Below the pieces are notes generated by a model. The model ran no database searches, was not told the origin of the DNA, and saw nothing but the letters and a program-made list of their open reading frames with translations. The position numbers and the translations under genes were made by a program. This document shows, one piece after another, positions 5,693-7,112 of a stretch of DNA of 7,112 bases (positions within the stretch are counted from its first letter, which is position 1; each line of letters begins with the position of its first letter). Origin of the DNA: Oscillospiraceae bacterium (lineage in GTDB: Bacteria; Bacillota; Clostridia; Oscillospirales; CAG-272); contig SVTU01000074.1 in assembly GCA_015063655.1 (NCBI GenBank), positions 1 to 7,112 of the forward strand, written 5' to 3'.

Positions 5693-6970
5693 TCAGCTTC
5701 TCAGATACAGTCCGCCCGGAAGCGACTGCACCAAGCCGTTCAATTCCAACATTGTCAATGCCGTTACGGCATCTGCGATCCCGATCCCCTCGTCCGAAAA
5801 GGCATCGGGGGCCACCGCATGATCGGTGGGCATAGCGCCGTACACACGGCGGGACGTTTCGTCAAGCGAGGCAAGGATGGCCGCAGAGGCATCGGATGCT
5901 TCTCTTTCCGTAACGCTTTCCTCTTTTTTCGATACCCCTGAGGGCGTATCGACAGCCTGTTCTGCCGTTTGCTTGGGCGTCTGCCGCTTCTCGGTCTTGC
6001 CGTAAGCGAGACCGTAGCGAAGAAGTGCCTCCTCGGTAAGCCCAGCATTGCGCTTCGCACGGCGCAGACTGCGGTAGTTGATGACGTTACGGTAGAGGAA
6101 ATCGTAATGCATCAAAATATCCTCCGCACCGAGTGCCACGTTGGCACCGTTGCGGATCAGCTCATTCGGTCCGTCCGAATTGCTTTCATTGACCTTACCC
6201 GGCAAGGCAAACACGTCCCTGCCCTGCGCAATGGCACGGCTTGCGGTGATCATCGCACCGCTGGACAGATTGCCCTCAATGACCAGCACGCCCTGCGAAA
6301 GCCCGCTGATCAGGCGGTTTCTTTTGGGGAAATGGTAGCCGTGAGGCTCTTCTCCCGGGGGATACTCCGTCACGATCGCCCCATATTCTCTGATAGCCCG
6401 TCTCAGTGCCTTATGCGCACGGGGATACAGCACGTCAATGCCACAGCCCAGCACGGCAACCGTAAGGCCGCCCGCCTCAAGCGCACCCGCATGTGCCACC
6501 GCATCCACGCCAAGAGCCATACCGCTGATGACGCATACTTCGGCAGCAGCCAGCTCATAGGATATTGTATACGCACTCTGCCGCCCGTATTCGCTGATGC
6601 TGCGTGTGCCAACGATACCCACGCACAGTCGGGAGTTCAGGTCGGGAAACGTGCCCGCACAGTACAGAAGCACGGGGGGATCCTCTAAGGTACGCAAGCG
6701 CTTGGGATACCGCCGATCACCGTACGTCACGATGTCGATCCCCTCCCGCTTGCAAAAGGAGAGGATGGCATATGCCCTCTCCAGGGATTTGTCCGCCAAG
6801 CGATCGCGAAGCACGTGGCCGACCTCATGCAGGCCAAGCAGCTCGTCATCCTCTAAGCGGTAGATATCAAAGGGAGAGTCGATCCGCTCGATCAGCAAAC
6901 GAAATTCACGGGAAGCATCTCCGCAATGCAAAGACAGCCATATCCAATACAAGGTATCCTTATCGTGCAT
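5693..6970 (-). CDS. dprA: DNA-processing protein DprA (Smf)
   Basis: A 425-residue cytoplasmic single-stranded-DNA-binding protein that, in competent bacteria, protects incoming DNA and loads RecA onto it. It is conserved in many species never shown to be competent. The N-terminal part (about 1-85) is helical with a helix-hairpin-helix-like LLGLHEVG at 44-51. The Rossmann-like core holds VGTR at 120-123, SGMALGVDAVAH at 149-160, VAVLGCGIDVLYP at 171-183, FPKRNRLISGLS at 214-225, SGAMITA near 237-243 and DVFALPGK at 252-259. A charged, low-complexity linker (about 300-360) leads to a C-terminal winged-helix-like segment (about 364-425) ending LNGLVQSLPGGLYLR, as in family members. The start has a strong AGGAGG seven bases upstream. 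It is first in the visible operon. No competence genes are seen alongside, so a role in transformation is unproven. Confidence 0.96.
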   Translation of the reverse strand: MHDKDTLYWIWLSLHCGDASREFRLLIERIDSPFDIYRLEDDELLGLHEVGHVLRDRLADKSLERAYAILSFCKREGIDIVTYGDRRYPKRLRTLEDPPVLLYCAGTFPDLNSRLCVGIVGTRSISEYGRQSAYTISYELAAAEVCVISGMALGVDAVAHAGALEAGGLTVAVLGCGIDVLYPRAHKALRRAIREYGAIVTEYPPGEEPHGYHFPKRNRLISGLSQGVLVIEGNLSSGAMITASRAIAQGRDVFALPGKVNESNSDGPNELIRNGANVALGAEDILMHYDFLYRNVINYRSLRRAKRNAGLTEEALLRYGLAYGKTEKRQTPKQTAEQAVDTPSGVSKKEESVTEREASDASAAILASLDETSRRVYGAMPTDHAVAPDAFSDEGIGIADAVTALTMLELNGLVQSLPGGLYLRS

Positions 6971-6975
6971 CGTCT

Positions 6976-6984
6976 CTCCTCCTT
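6976..6984 (-). promoter_or_regulatory. Ribosome binding site of dprA
   Basis: AAGGAGGAG on the minus strand, with the AGGAGG core seven bases before the ATG at 6970. It is the strongest Shine-Dalgarno match in the window and confirms the dprA start. Confidence 0.88.
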
Positions 6985-6992
6985 TTTCTTAT

Positions 6993-7009
6993 AGCCGAAG
7001 AGAGCCGAA
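6993..7009. repeat. 7-bp direct repeat in the dprA leader
   Basis: AGCCGAA occurs at 6993-6999 and again at 7003-7009, one helical turn (10 bp) apart, immediately upstream of the dprA ribosome site. Spacing by one turn could suit a protein binding one DNA face, but the repeat is short and may be chance. Confidence 0.5.
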
Positions 7010-7028
7010 CTCATACGGTTTTGTGTGA

Positions 7029-7112
7029 CAAATATCCGCATCTGCGGCAGATAAAATGCTTGCAATATCTTATATTACTGCGCATTTTCTCTTTGCATCT
7101 GCAAAATATTTG
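7029..7112. repeat. AT-rich nested inverted repeat upstream of dprA
   Basis: The outer arms are CAAATAT (7029-7035) and ATATTTG (7106-7112). Inner arms AGATAAAATGC (7049-7059) and GCATTTTCTCT (7082-7092) pair at 10 of 11 positions and share exactly the same centre, 7070.5. A central AATAT-CTT-ATATT dyad lies at 7064-7076. Each half also contains its own small palindrome around GCATCTGC: CCGCA-TC-TGCGG at 7036-7047 and TTTGCA-TC-TGCAAA at 7092-7105. No T tract follows, so it is not an obvious terminator. No good -35/-10 pair was found; the best is TGCAAA-17-TATAAG read leftward, matching only 3 of 6 at -35. The element reaches the window edge and may extend beyond it. Confidence 0.55.

Larger units (their letters stand above)
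267..6970 (-). other. Probable five-gene operon dprA-topA-trmFO-plsX-rnc
   Basis: Five same-strand genes are separated by 21, -4, 25 and 20 bases, each with its own ribosome site, with no internal hairpin-plus-U-tract and with a strong terminator right after the last stop. This spacing supports one transcript. Internal promoters, for example for topA, cannot be excluded because the gaps are too short to hold a full promoter but the preceding genes are not. Confidence 0.8.

Noticed and set aside
6989..6994. TATAAG close to dprA as a -10 box
   Set aside because: It overlaps the region just upstream of the ribosome site, would leave almost no leader, and has no -35 hexamer at 16-18 bases.
267..7112. 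A novel defence or mobile system hidden among these genes
   Set aside because: DprA, TopA, TrmFO, PlsX and RNase III all have intact family motifs and normal lengths. No transposase, integrase, nuclease module, toxin-antitoxin pair or CRISPR-like array is present.

Overview
The window is a compact five-gene housekeeping cluster, all on the minus strand. Read in the direction of transcription it is dprA (DNA-processing protein), topA (DNA topoisomerase I), trmFO (folate-dependent tRNA U54 methyltransferase), plsX (phosphate acyltransferase) and rnc (ribonuclease III). The dprA-topA-trmFO order, the folate/FAD-type TrmFO, the plsX-rnc pairing and the strong AGGAGG-type ribosome sites all point to a Firmicute. 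The moderately GC-rich coding and the absence of the codY/hslUV genes that follow trmFO in Bacilli suggest a clostridial lineage. I cannot name a genus.

Layout from right to left. Positions 6971-7112 are the leader of dprA and hold an AT-rich nested inverted repeat (7029-7112, running to the window edge) and a short direct repeat, but no promoter I would defend. From 6970 to 267 the five genes lie almost back to back: gaps of 21, 25 and 20 bases, and a 4-base ATGA overlap between topA and trmFO. Each start has a recognisable Shine-Dalgarno sequence, and no internal terminator is visible, so they probably share one transcript. Four bases after the rnc stop there is a perfect 38-base palindrome followed by a U tract, a textbook intrinsic terminator.

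Positions 115-224 are GC-rich (about 63% by hand count) with no gene I can support. At about position 115 the composition falls abruptly to AT-rich sequence (about 20% GC over 41-114). That stretch holds a minus-strand reading frame running off the left edge and, inside it, a near-consensus minus-strand promoter; the two readings compete.

Functionally the cluster mixes DNA uptake/recombination (DprA), supercoiling control (TopA), tRNA modification (TrmFO), phospholipid synthesis initiation (PlsX) and RNA processing (RNase III). Linkage here is conserved gene order rather than one pathway. I found no mobile element genes, CRISPR, toxin-antitoxin pair or novel multi-gene system. The points worth a second look are the two non-coding ends and an Asn in the RNase III active site where Asp is usual.
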